Of a DNA stretch of 64,000 bases, positions 23,001 through 34,043 are shown one piece after another. Origin of the DNA: Mangifera indica (Eukaryota; Streptophyta; Magnoliopsida; Sapindales; Anacardiaceae); contig NC_058137.1 of assembly GCF_011075055.1 (NCBI RefSeq), positions 29,001,463 through 29,065,462 on the forward strand, in the 5' to 3' direction. Both the position numbers and the translations under genes were made by a program. Every line of letters starts with the position of its first letter. The first letter of the stretch is position 1. The notes under the pieces were generated by a model. The model saw only the letters and a list, made by a program, of their open reading frames with translations, had not been told where the DNA came from and ran no database searches.

Positions 23001-24034
23001 AATTCAACTATTCACAGAGCTTATGTGTTATCCCTGTATGTAAATAAGGGATAATAACACCTAGAGATATCCAACATTACTTTATTCTATCAAGAGACTA
23101 ACGGTTCAAATTTTTCTATAGAAATGATCAAACTTTTTGTTTAATCTATTGAAGATACCGAACAAACACAATTAGGATCATTTGTTTTGTTTTGTTTTAA
23201 AAACAAACTGATTTATTTAGTGTCTTCAATAAAAAATAGTGAAAATTTAATTATTTTAATATAAAATTTTGAATGTTTTATCTTTTCAATAAAAAAGTAA
23301 AATTCGGTTAGTTTAATTAAAAAAATGTAATAGTTCACTACTTACAATTATTATTATCTCTATTAAAAATGCATATTAATTTTTTTAATATGTACTTTTA
23401 GTTAGTGGGAACTTTAGTTGCTTCAACTGTCTGCTACGGTACAGCCTGGTGGCTTCTCACATCTGTTGATCACATATGCAACAAAGCTTTACTTCCAACG
23501 GGGAGTCCATGGACATGCCCTGGAGATGTTATTTTCTACAATGCTTCAATCATCTGGGGAGTTGTTGGACCACTGAGAATGTTCACAAGCCATGGCATAT
23601 ACCCACAGATGAACTGGTTCTTCTTGATTGGTCTACTTTCCCCAGTTCCAGTATGGTTGCTTTCCCGCAAATTCCCTGAAAAGAAATGGATCAAGTATAT
23701 CCATATGCCCCTGATCTTTGGAGGAGCAGGGGGGTTACCATTCAATAAGCCTGTGCATTATTGGAGCTGGGCAACTGTTGGAATTTTCTTCAACTACTAT
23801 ATTTTCAAGAGGTACAAGGGCTGGTGGGCTAGACATAACTATATCTTATCAGCTGCTTTAGATGCAGGACTTGCTTTCATGGGCGTTGTGCTCTATTTTG
23901 CCCTTCAATCCCATGATGTCTTCGGTCCAAACTGGTGGGGTCTTGATAATGGTGACCATTGTCCATTGGCAAGCTGCCCTAGAGCTCCAGGGATTGAGAA
24001 TGATAGTCCCCTGTGTTCTATGGCGCATAAGTGA
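20014..24034 (+). CDS. Oligopeptide transporter (OPT unit 4), complete
   Basis: Complete OPT-family gene, closest to plant OPT1/OPT5-type transporters that move small peptides, glutathione-like compounds or metal chelates across membranes with protons. Exons: 20014..20104, 20209..20663, 20761..20858, 21144..21713, 21839..22106, 22816..22998 and 23402..24034, all with GT-AG borders and consistent phase. The product is 765 aa, near the usual 720-760. The acidic N-terminal tail (KEEEEQTD) precedes the first conserved block [16 protein letters not shown]. Motifs: NPGPFN in exon 2 and MKIPPRSMF in exon 6. Many hydrophobic segments. The C-terminus ([14 protein letters not shown]) and the loop [12 protein letters not shown] differ from all other units, which have [12 protein letters not shown] and GIEV.GCPV. 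Intron 6 contains three copies of a dispersed repeat. It is the only unit in the array with no visible defect. Confidence 0.93.
22150..22765. repeat. Three tandem copies of a dispersed repeat in intron 6 of OPT unit 4
   Basis: Copies start near 22155, 22395 and 22615. Each carries, in order, GGGTCTTG-GTTGA/GAGTCA, TCTCCCTCATGAGAC-type text, CTTTTAAGG-CAAAACCATGAGAC, a GATAATATCTCACGACTTGC-type block and GTGTGGATCAA. A diverged copy lies near 15930-16180. Similar repeats are common in dicot introns and spacers. I do not know its class. Confidence 0.65.
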
Positions 24035-24255
24035 TGAAAATCCCATTACTGAAGTTACAGCTAAGGCTGCCTGTGCATGATGCAGTGAATGGAGAGGACA
24101 AAGCTGTAAAATTTCAATAACAGAGATCTCTGTAGATTCAGATACGACAGAACAGACATGTTATACATTAACAAATCAAAACGCTGAGAGAAAAGTTCTG
24201 CTTTTTAAGCTGATGGTCATGAAAGATTTAGAATGATACACTGATATAAATTTTA

Positions 24256-24475
24256 ATGAACAAGAACCATCTTTGAAACATGGAACTGGTTATGATAATG
24301 CACACTATCTCAGATTTAACAATTTCTGATATCAGTTTAAATGCAGAATGACAATCCTCACAAGCATAAAAATTCTTCATGATCTTACTCGGTGCTCCAG
24401 CAATCGTGTTTTTTAATCCTAATTCTATAGCCAATTTCCCACCGTGCTCATACAAAAATTTCTCCTTCTCTCTTG
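24256..24475 (-). pseudogene. Relic of the C-terminal DYW domain of a PPR gene
   Basis: The minus strand reads EKEKFLYEHGGKLAIELGL...IMKNFYACEDCHSAFKLISEIV, matching the end of the intact PPR gene at 32157 (EKEKFLYKHSEKLALAFGL...CEDCHAAFKLISEIV). The HSE of the deaminase-like zinc site has become HGG and the reading frame dies before the DYW end. It stops abruptly at about 24480. It lies 3' to 3' with OPT unit 4, exactly as the intact PPR gene lies relative to unit 5, so it was copied with the OPT block. Confidence 0.9.
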
Positions 24476-24479
24476 TTGG

Positions 24480-26799
24480 AATTGGTGACCACTTCATCAA
24501 TATGTTGTCGGGTCAATAGATAGGGTCCTACTCCTTGATAAGTAGGTCGGGACTCAAGCCTATAAACGGTTTAAGTTTAACTCAAGAAGTCCGTTTTAAG
24601 ATCTCTTTTAGGAATAAGAGTTCTTATAGAGTTTATTTTAGGAAGAAGAATCCTAGTATTGCTTGTCCAATACATAAGCACATAAATTCATAGTAACAAG
24701 ATAGGAGAGGAGATAATGAAATAATATTTACTCTATTAAACATAACCCTGTTGTATGTGAACTTGAATAAATCACATGTGATTTCTCGAGTATGATTGTT
24801 TGTTTGTTTGCTTTGTTGATTCAACACTCACTAGTTTGTACTATCTCTTTCAAATCAAACACTGATGTGTTAAGCACATATTATTCCAGGTTTTAAAACA
24901 ATGGCTCTATAAAGAAAATTGTGGTGTACAATTTGGGCTCTGGTTTCAAACTCAAGTTTGTCAAGCAAGTTCAGTGATTTATAGAATATAAATAAATAAG
25001 ACAAAAAAATAGATCAAGATTTTGGCAAGTCAAGGATGTAAAAAGGCATCCCAGGTTGTGATACCAATTTCATAGAAATAATACATTGAAAATCTCAGAC
25101 ATAGTGACAATGTGATGGGTACCTGGGAATGACTCTCTTAGCTCCAGCGGCTGTCTCTCTACTTTCTGCAGATTCTTTCCAGTTTCCAGAACACACAGAG
25201 CAAGCACAGTACCAATACAGATGAATGTAACAGAGTTGAGAATGTATAAGATTATGTAATAAATCCACAGTGATGCAAATTTAGTACTTCGTATTGAGGT
25301 TTTCTGGAAAGTGAATTACAAAATATTTCGGCACATTTCCATGGCAGTTTACAATTGATCTCACAATTACATTGCTAACAAAACAAAAATGGTTCACAAA
25401 AGATTACTACAGCTGCCCCAAACAGAATTCTTTCCTCTCCAGCAATTGTACAGGCTGGCTCTCTCCCTTCCTAGCAATTTTCCAGTTTTTCCTCCTCTCC
25501 CTCCTTTTTCTCAGTTGATAAACCCACTCCCTTCACACAGTACCTGTTCCATACTTCTGGCGCCACCTCATCTTTTCTTTTCCCTATTGTCTCTTGTGTT
25601 AGTTGAATACCTGATGCCTGCCAGTTGGGAAGTGGTACTCAGTTGCTTGTTCCTTTTCTTGAGGCTTTATAGCTGTCGCCCTTGGATCCTTGACACCTGT
25701 GATATCTGCTCTAGTTGCCCTTCCAGATTTGGCTGCCTTTGCTTTGTTTTTCTTCCTTACATATACTCTCATCACTCTCTAACACAATGCATAAAAGCTC
25801 AGCAAGTTTTTGAAAGGACCACCATATTGGACAGACATCATATCATTGCATGAACGAATTAGAGGGGTGTGTAGAATCAATAAAATAAACAATCATACAA
25901 TAGGGAGAAACGAGAAGCAATTTATCTTAGTTTATCCAATATAAAGGAGTCAATATTATTTTAAATATCTTCTCCCTTCTCTCGTTACGAAGACTATATT
26001 TATTAATAAATTGTTATATCATTCATACAAAAAAATAATATGTTTATATACTAAAATTTTTATCACTAAGACAAACCATATTAGGATTCTTAAAAAAACC
26101 TATTAAGATTTCTATTCTTAAAAAATTCTAAAGCTGATTTTTATGGGTTAAGCTCAAATTGCTTATACACTCAAGGTTGTTGCTCCCTACACCATCTGGA
26201 CTCTTGTATGCATGAATATAATGAAGTAGCCATCAATTCTAACATTACATATGTCAAGATGATTCCTAGGAAGAACATAACAGACTTTTCCTCCACGTGA
26301 GTGGGATAATTGTTATATCATTCATACAAAAAAATAATATGTTTATCCCCTTGTATGCATTAGTATAGATGAAGCGATCGTCATTACATATGTCAGAGTT
26401 TCATAAGCAGAACAGAGCTGTCTTTCTCTCCATGTGTGTGGGGACGATTTGCCCCCACCCCCCTCTGGAAACTTAGATACAAGTGGGGTGGGATTCGGTT
26501 GATGTGTCCAAGAATTGTTTGGGCCTTTAGCTGTCAAAAGCAAAGGACAAAAGATAGCAGGTTTTCATGCACAAGATAAAATGCTGATGAGAGATGCATT
26601 ATTGCAGGAAATGACTGCATGGAAAAAGATTTTTGTGGAAAATAATACAGGCTAATAAATGTAGCTTCTTTCGAAGGACTAACAATTATTTATTGACTTC
26701 GCCTACCATATGAATAAATATAAGGTTAGGTATTCAATGGAATGAAGCAACGTTAGGTGCACTATCTTAGAGAAAGACAAATTGGGTTTAAAAGAAGAA
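24480..26799. other. Intergenic region upstream of OPT unit 5
   Basis: No gene supported. 24590-24840 resembles LTR-type sequence (similar text near 18390-18480) but has no clear borders. 25389-25853 is a Phe/Leu/Ser/Pro-rich open frame of 154 codons without recognisable features. From 25775 onwards the text matches the upstream region of unit 4 (about 19010 on), interrupted by extra DNA at about 25855-26200 and by a local duplication with 38-bp exact repeats at 26010 and 26309. Confidence 0.5.
26010..26346. repeat. 38-bp exact direct repeat, 299 bp apart
   Basis: The sequence beginning ATTGTTATATCATTCATAC is present at 26010-26047 and 26309-26346 without a mismatch. The text after each copy also partly repeats (CTTGTATGCAT-TATAATGAAG at 26203 and 26351), which suggests a local tandem duplication. 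Confidence 0.8.
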
Positions 26800-27686
26800 G
26801 GGCAAAAGACTATTTCCCACCCAAGTTTTAGCTGAAATTCAAAAGCACACGCTCTGAAATTCAAAAGTTTGCAGAAACTTTTGTTAACTTTTTTCTCTTA
26901 AAATGAGAGATAAAATGATCATTTTATTTTTTATATTAAAAATTTATAAATTTTATGACTTTTTTCAAATTTTAGAAACTAATATTTTACTTTTATCTAA
27001 AGTTTTTAAACTTTGAAAAGTAATATTTTCAATCTCAAACATAGGGTTTCCATATTTTTCAAACTACAACAGCCCCTCAAAACTTTCAAAAACAACAATC
27101 TCATCCCCACTCTTCAACTTCAGCTTTTAGATCTCTTTCGACATCTTCTCCAGCCTCCTCTTTCTCCTGGTGCATTGAAAAACTATGTGACGAAGAGATG
27201 GAAATCTCTTCGTTGCACAATGTGACGAAGAGAAGGAGATCTCTCGTCACACCATGTGACAAAGGGAACTTCTTCTCTTCGTCGTACAGTTTTTTGATGT
27301 ATCGAGAGAAGGAGGAGGTCGAAGACAATGTCAAAAGGGATTCGAAAGCTGAAGTTGAAGAGTACGGGTGAGATTGCTGGTTTTGAAAGTTTTAGGGGTG
27401 GTTGCAATTTGAAAAATATGGAAACCCTAGGTTTAGGGTTGAAAATGTTACTTTTTAAAGTTCAAAAACTTTTAGTAAAAGTGAAATGTTAGTTTATAAA
27501 ACCTAAGAAGAGAAAGTAATAAAATTTATAATTTTTTAATATTAACAGTAAAATGACCATTTGACCCCTCATTTTAACAGAAAAAATTGACAGAAGTTGG
27601 GTTATGAGTGAGAATTTATGTGTTTCAACTACGGCGGATATTCTTTGAATTTCAACTAAAACTTGGGTGGGAATAGTCCTTTGCCC
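26800..27686. mobile_element. Fold-back Mutator-like element, copy 3 (887 bp)
   Basis: Begins GGGCAAAAGACTATTTCCCACC and ends with inverted GTGGGAATAGTCCTTTGCCC. Exact 9-bp flanks AAAGAAGAA at 26791-26799 and 27687-27695. The arms are self-complementary. The core 27160-27330 repeats GACGAAGAGA and TCTCTTCGTC. Telo-box-like GGGTTT/AAACCCTA motifs occur in both arms (about 27045 and 27420). It sits in the upstream region of OPT unit 5. No coding capacity. Confidence 0.9.
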
Positions 27687-27721
27687 AAAGAAGAAACTAT
27701 AGCAAGACAAGTACATATATG

Positions 27722-28216
27722 TAAGGACAAATGACGATTTCCCACCTGAATTTTGATGATATGAATTTTTCATACTTTTAGTTTAAAAAGCCTATTTTTC
27801 ATCCATTTGTGAAAGTTGAACAATAGTTTGATTTTTGAAGGGTATTTTTGTTACTTTGTACAATATATATAATAGGGTTAATATATTTATGCCACTAATA
27901 GTGAAACAAAATTACATTTTCATCCTAACTATTTTATATTTTTCTTTTTCTTCTCATCTTCCTTTTTTTCCTTTCTTCTCCTTTGTTATTTCTTGGTTGT
28001 TGAAAAACACCTATAAGGAGTTGTGGATGTAAACACGCTTGAAGTCATGTAGGCAACAAGACTTTTTGAAGTTGGTGAAAACAAGATCCAACCAAAACAG
28101 AGCTCGCCAAAAGTATGAGTGAGAAGTGATAGGTTTGGGTGAGATTTAACATATCTAAATCAACTTCATAGTAAACAAGGGTGGCGGAGCTGAAAAATTG
28201 TGTACATGATTGAGAA
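27722..28216. mobile_element. Left end of a further fold-back-family element, right end not found
   Basis: GGACAAATGACGATTTCCCACC at 27722 resembles the family terminus (GGCCAAACGACTATTTCCCACC), followed by arm-like text (TTTTTCATCCATTTGTGAAAG). A hAT-like element interrupts it at 28217, and arm-like sequence of opposite sense may resume at about 29110-29180. It lies exactly where exon 1 and the TATA region of OPT unit 5 should be. Confidence 0.45.
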
Positions 28217-29074
28217 TAGACACGTTAATGGGGTCAAATCGAATGGAGGTCCGATACGAAGCATGAAAAAAAAAGCACAGCACAAGAAAATTCGATCTAA
28301 TACTGTAGCATATCAGGCTATGCCCATGGGCCTATTGGGCTGGGTCTCAGGCTTTAATATTAAGCCCATGGGTTAGCCCGACCCGACTCGATACTATTTA
28401 AAAATAAATTTCTTTTCTTATTTTTGTTGGCAGGAGCCTTCTGCCGCAAGGCTTCTACTAGGGCTTCTTTTTTTCTTAAAAAATTTGTAATTAATTTATT
28501 TTTTTTTGTTTATATAAACTCATTCAATTTTTTTCATTTTCACTGTCATTTATAAATCTCTCGATCTCAATTATTTCATTATATTTTTAATCTCATTTTC
28601 TCTCCTCAATTTTCTTTCAGAAAATATTTGAATTCACAAATAATAATTCTTTGCATTTATAATTTTATTTTAATTTTATCATTACAAAATATTACAAATG
28701 GATCAAATATCAAATGAATTCAATTCATTTGAATATTATCATAGTATATATTTATTCATGTTTTATAATTTATATAATATGTAAATTAATTTATTTGTAC
28801 TATGTTACAATTTATAATATTTTTCATCATGTAACTACGATATTTTTCCGTCATAAATGAGAGATTATAAATAAAATATTCTGAGTACTGTCCTCGATTT
28901 TAATAATTGAAAAATAATTTTTATTTAAAAATTTTAAATAATTTTTTTAAATATTGATTAAATGGGTCGGGCCGGCCCAAAAGCCCATTACTATTTGGGC
29001 TTCAGGCTTGGCCCAGCCCATTAGCCTGATGGGCCAAGTCTGAGCTAACCCAATCCAACCCATCGACACCTCTA
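28217..29074. mobile_element. Non-autonomous hAT-like element, 858 bp
   Basis: Flanked by an exact 8-bp duplication ATTGAGAA at 28209-28216 and 29075-29082, the size typical of hAT transposons. It begins TAGACACG and ends CGACACCTCTA (inverted TAGAGGTGTCG). Subterminal regions are full of GGGCC/GGCCC and AGCCCA motifs in both orientations (28320-28390 and 28965-29065), as in many plant hAT-derived elements. The middle is AT-rich with no ORF. Confidence 0.85.
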
Positions 29075-29417
29075 ATTGAGAACATAAAGGCAAAAGAAGT
29101 TTAAACATTGGTTGGCGCAACTTTTTAAAATTTTTATTTTTTATAATAATTAACGGAGATGGATAAAAAATTTTATAAACTTCGTCGCTCTTCCTCTATA
29201 CTGATCAATCGTGTTGTTTTGTCCACATGAAACAAGCTAGGCCTGAACTATCATGCTCTGACAAACTTAATTTTGTACCCTCTTGCATGATTGACGAATG
29301 CTGTATATTTCGGCCCAAGTTTTAGTTAAGTCTTTGGAGGGTTGAAAGCTGAAAGTGTATTCCATGATGTTGAATTTACATTTAACAAGTCATGTTGTTG
29401 TCAGTTTGTTGATGCAG

Positions 29418-31869
29418 GAGATGACAAAGATGAAAAATATAATGATAACCCAATTGAGGAAGTGAGGCTTACAGTTCCAATCACTGATGATCCTTCGCTG
29501 CTAGCTTTAACCTTTCGAACATGGGTTCTGGGGATAAGATCATGTGCCTTGCTTGCCTTTGTGAACCGATTCTTTCAATATCCCCAGAATTTGCTATACG
29601 TTGGCCCAGTTTAAGCTCAGGAAAGCTAATGGCTGCAACACTTCCAACAAAACCAATTAGAGTACCATTCACACAATGGTCATTTTCATTGAATCCAGGG
29701 CCTTTCAATATGAAAGAACATGTGTTGATCACCATTTTTGTCAGCTGTGGATCCAGTGGTGTTCCTGCAGTCGGCATTATTACAATCGTCAAAGCTTTTT
29801 ACCGAAGACCTATGAGAGCAGTAGCAGCTATGTTGCTAGTACAAACAACTCAGGTCAATTAGAATCATTTTGTTGAAATAATTTCAGCTCCAACAGCCAT
29901 AAAAAATAGTAACTGTAAAATAAAATCTTATTAAGAGTTTTTTTTTTTTATGGAATTCAGCTGCTAGGATACGGGTGGGCTGGTTTATTCAGAAAATACC
30001 TTGTTGACTCCCCTTACATGTGGTGGCCAAGCAACCTGATTCAGGTCTCCCTGTTCAGGTACTCATCTCTCTCCCATATTGAGCAAAAATCATTGGCCAA
30101 ATGATGAAGAGCAGTGCAGAGCTACCTTCTGAAACTGATAAACATGTGAACTCGAGGGCATTACATGAAGTTGAAAAGAGAACTAAGGGATGATAAGGGA
30201 GGATTAAGTAGACTACAATTCTTCCTTCTACTTTTCATTTCAAGCTTTGTGTACTACACAGTGCCAGGCTATCTTTTCCCTACACTGTCTGCTGTCTCCT
30301 TCGTCTGTTTGATATGAAAGAATTCAGTTACAGCACAAAAGATGGGTTCAGGCCTTCGAGGCCTTGGCATTGGCTCCTTTGGCCTTGACTGGTCCACTAT
30401 TGTTTTCATGGGAAGTCCCCTAGACACACCCGTCTTTGCTATTGCAAATATCTTTGTTGGATTTGTTTTGTTTCTCTATGTTCTTGTTTCCATGGTTTAT
30501 TGGAGTAATCTTTATGAAGCCCAGCAATTTCCCATAATTTCTCCATGCACCTATGACTCTGCTGGCCAAAGTTACAATGTTTCCTGTGTCCTCAATATAA
30601 AAGAATTTGTTCTTAATCATGTTGGCTATGAAAATCACAGCAAAGTCTATATCAGCATCGTGTTTGCCTTCATATACGGATTTTGCTTTGCAACACTAAT
30701 GGCTAGTTTATCACATGTTGCACTCTTTGAAGGAAAGTAAGCATCTTTAAATAACATCTTATTGTCTATTCTATAATCTTTTTTTCTTTGCTTAGAAAAA
30801 TTATATCTCGTTGTATGTCCTGTTGACAATTTTGCTTTCCTCGTTAAAACAATAAGCAGAAAAATTTGGGAAATGTGGAAACAAACAACTTCTACAGTGA
30901 AAGATCAGTTTGGTGATGTGCACACAAGATTGAAGAAGAACAACTACAAAGCAGTACCTCAATGGTGGTTCCTCATAGTATTTATAGTAATATTTGCTCT
31001 TTCAATCTTTGCTTGGCAAGCCTTCGATAGACAGCTGCAACTTCCATGGTGGGGAATTGCACTAGCTTGTGGCATGGCATTCTTTTTTTCACATTACCTT
31101 TAGGGGGTGATTCAAGCCACAACTAACATGGTACTTTCTTTCCCAGTTACACATACTTCTGTATAAATATGAATACTTCAACAATAATAAACAAAAATAA
31201 AAGTACATAGGGGAGTCAATTTATTTGAATATATGCATATATGGTGTCATGATTAAGAATCTGAAAGGCTGTTTCTTAATGGCATGTGTCGATCCACAGA
31301 ACCACAGGCTAAATTTGATTACAGAGTTGGTTATTGGGTATATGTATCCTGGTATACCCCTTGCCAATGTGGCTTTCAAGACTCATGGCTACATAAGTAT
31401 GACACAAGCCCTCAGTTATGTAAGAATGTTCACAAGCCATGGTATCTACCCACAGAGGAACTGGTTCTTCTTGATTGGTCTCCTTGCGCCAGTTCCAGTA
31501 TGGCTGCTCTCTCACAAGTTCCCTGAAAAGAAATGGATCGAGTATATCCATATGCCCCTTATCTTGGCAGGACCACTGGGCATGCCATCAGCCAAAGCTG
31601 TGCATTATTGGAGTTGGGCAGCTGTTAGAATTTTCTTCAACTATTATGTTTTCAAGAGGTACAAGGTATGGTGGGCTAGACATAATTATATTTTGTCAGC
31701 TGCTCTGGATGCAGGGGTTGCATTCATGGAGGTAGTGCTTTATTTCGCCCTTCAATCCCATGATGTTGCTGGTCCAGAATGGTGGGATCTTGATTACAGT
31801 GATCATTGTCCATTGGCAAGCTGCCCTACAGCACTAGGGATTGAAGTTGATGGATGCCCTGTGTTTTGA
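29418..31869 (+). pseudogene. OPT unit 5 pseudogene
   Basis: Decayed sister of unit 4. Exon 1 is missing. The recognisable exons are 29418..29853, 29961..30058, 30157..30738, 30860..31130 and a fused 31300..31869. Defects: TCA to TAA stop at 29613 followed by a 19-bp deletion that shifts the frame; stop TGA in the start of exon 4 (KRTKG*); TGG ATA TGG altered to a frame with TGA near 30315; a frameshift before CCTTTAGGG at 31100; and a deletion that joins MTQALSYV directly to [10 protein letters not shown], removing the KIPPR exon end, the last intron and the start of the last exon. The final exon is still open and ends GIEVDGCPVF. Part of the promoter and exon 1 region is replaced by transposons. 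Confidence 0.9.
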
Positions 31870-32156
31870 GGTGCACTAAAAATTTGCCCTCACCAAAGTT
31901 ATAGCTGAGGACAAATGATGGAGTATATGGAAAAGACGAAGCTGTAAAATTGCAATAGCGAAAGATATTTGCAGATTCACATGCAACAAACATGTACATT
32001 TACAAACTATAAATTTTTATTGACGTTTCAAAAAATTTCAATATGCAGCAAGCAAAAGTTCGCTTTTTAAGCTGAAGGGTAGTGAAATATCAGAATATGA
32101 TTCAGTGGTATAAATTTTAATCTAATAGAGTCAGATAAAAAGAATTGTCAATTAAA

Positions 32157-34043
32157 TTACCAGTAATCCCTACAAGAACAAGAACCATCTTTAAAACAAT
32201 GGAATCTGTTCCGATCACGTACAACTATCTCTCGATTAACAATTTCTGATATTAGTTTAAATGCAGCATGACAGTCCTCGCAAACACGAAGATTCTTCAT
32301 GATCCTAATTGGTGTTCCAGAAATTGTGTTTATCAATCCAAATGCCAGAGCCAATTTCTCACTATGCTTGTACAAAAATTTCTCCTTCTCTTTCTCTTCC
32401 AAATCCAACAGAACGACTGATGTGTTAGGCACATACCCTTTGAGCTTCATATCTCCCAGTAGTTTTACCCACATTCTGAAGATCTCCTCAGCTTTAGGGT
32501 GTGTCTCATCTCCAGCTACAAACTCATGAATCACTCCATCAACTGAGATTGAACTCCAGCCAGGCGTCTTCTTTACCCCTTGATTTCTCATCATCTTCCT
32601 AACTGTTCTCACATCTTCCCATCGCTCTGCTTCTGCATAAATGTTAGATAATACCACATAGTATCCATCATTAAGTGGGTCTAAGAGACCAAGGTGTCTA
32701 GTAGCTTCCTCAGCTAGATCAATATTTCTGTGAACTCTGCATCCACCAAGGAGAGCTCCCCAGACAACACCATTCGGCTCTATAGGCATGTTTATGATGA
32801 ACTCATAAGCCTCTTGAAGGAGTCCTGCCCGGCTTAAAAGATCAACCATACAACCATAATGCTCAATCTGGGGAACAATCCCATAATCTTTAGTCATGCT
32901 AGCAAAATATCTGCGCCCGTCCTCAACCAACCCCATGTGGCTACAAGCATGCAAGAGTCCAACAAAGGTAACCTCATTTGGCTCCATGCCCACTTCAATC
33001 ATTTTATCAAAGGTACTCAGAGCTTCCTCACCCCGACCATGAATTGCAAGACCTTGAATCATGGCTGACCATGAAAAAATTGTTCGTTCTTCCATCTCAT
33101 CAAACACTCTCTTAGCATTCTCCAAGCACCCACACTTCACATACATGTCAATCAATGTGTTATTGACAGTAACATTTCTCCTAAACCAACTTCGGTTTGA
33201 GTACTCATGAACCCTTTGGCCTAAATCTAAGGCACCCAAATCCGCACAAGCAGAAAGAACAGCAACTACAGTCACTTCATTCGCCCTAACACCCACCTCC
33301 TCCATCTCTACAAACAACTCTATTGCCTCTTTCGGCTTCCCACACTGAACATAGCCCGATATCATTGCTGTCCACGACCTAACACTTCTCTCGGCCATCC
33401 TTCTGAACAGCCCACTCGCCTCAGCTATTTCACCCCTCTTTATCAGCTGGGTTATCATTATATTCCACGTCACAACATCTCTCTGCGACATTTTATCAAA
33501 CAATAATCTAGAATTACCCATTTCTCCACACAAAGCATACAAGTTCAAGATCACATTTTGCAAATACAAGCTCCATCCAAACCCTAGTTTCTCCACATAC
33601 CCATGTACAATTCTCCCATTTATAGCATCCAACATAGCCGTACACGCTTTTAACACAAAAGAACAAGTGAAATTATCGGGCAAAACATCAAATTCACGCA
33701 ACTGATAAAACAAAAATATTGCCTTCATGGGATCATCACTTTCAGCAAAAACTTTCAAACAAGAATTCCACACAACAATCTCGGGTTCATTAACGTGTTT
33801 AAAGATTTGTTGAGCGTAAGTGAAACTGGGAGTGAGAGCAGAGACCAAAGCAACACGAGTTAAGGGGAGTATAGAGAGAGGAGTACTGGTTTTGATGAGG
33901 TGGGCATGAGCTTCTTTGAGCTCAATTGGGGAGTTGAAGTCGTGGAGAAGATGAGTTTTGAGGTGCTGTGAAGTGGGTGATGAATGTGACTGAGAGTTTG
34001 TTAATGGGGAAGGGGGATTGAGAGAAGAAAGAGAGGGAAGCAT
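32157..34043 (-). CDS. Pentatricopeptide repeat protein, DYW class (628 aa)
   Basis: Intronless single-exon gene, usual for plant PPR proteins. These proteins bind organelle transcripts and most DYW members edit specific cytidines to uridine in mitochondria or chloroplasts. The repeats run from about residue 70 to 470 (for example DVVTWNIMITQLIKRGEIAEA, SWTAMISGYVQCGKPKEAIELF, NTLIDMYVKCGCLENAKRVFDEM). These are followed by an E-type region (VVWGALLGGCRVHRNIDLAE, GYYVVLSNIYAEAERWEDV) and the PG box (PGWSSISVDG). The DYW domain holds the deaminase-like zinc signature HSE at 560-562 and CEDC at 588-591, and ends CSCRDYW. The Ser-rich N-terminus could be an organelle targeting peptide. It is convergent with OPT unit 5, and its 3' end was copied into the OPT array (24256). 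Its RNA target cannot be told from sequence. Confidence 0.95.
   Translation of the reverse strand: MLPSLSSLNPPSPLTNSQSHSSPTSQHLKTHLLHDFNSPIELKEAHAHLIKTSTPLSILPLTRVALVSALTPSFTYAQQIFKHVNEPEIVVWNSCLKVFAESDDPMKAIFLFYQLREFDVLPDNFTCSFVLKACTAMLDAINGRIVHGYVEKLGFGWSLYLQNVILNLYALCGEMGNSRLLFDKMSQRDVVTWNIMITQLIKRGEIAEASGLFRRMAERSVRSWTAMISGYVQCGKPKEAIELFVEMEEVGVRANEVTVVAVLSACADLGALDLGQRVHEYSNRSWFRRNVTVNNTLIDMYVKCGCLENAKRVFDEMEERTIFSWSAMIQGLAIHGRGEEALSTFDKMIEVGMEPNEVTFVGLLHACSHMGLVEDGRRYFASMTKDYGIVPQIEHYGCMVDLLSRAGLLQEAYEFIINMPIEPNGVVWGALLGGCRVHRNIDLAEEATRHLGLLDPLNDGYYVVLSNIYAEAERWEDVRTVRKMMRNQGVKKTPGWSSISVDGVIHEFVAGDETHPKAEEIFRMWVKLLGDMKLKGYVPNTSVVLLDLEEKEKEKFLYKHSEKLALAFGLINTISGTPIRIMKNLRVCEDCHAAFKLISEIVNREIVVRDRNRFHCFKDGSCSCRDYW

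Noticed and set aside
25389..25853. 154-codon plus-strand open frame
   Set aside because: Composition is low-complexity Leu/Phe/Ser/Pro from CT-rich DNA, no domain, no splice context, and it lies in spacer DNA with repeat character.
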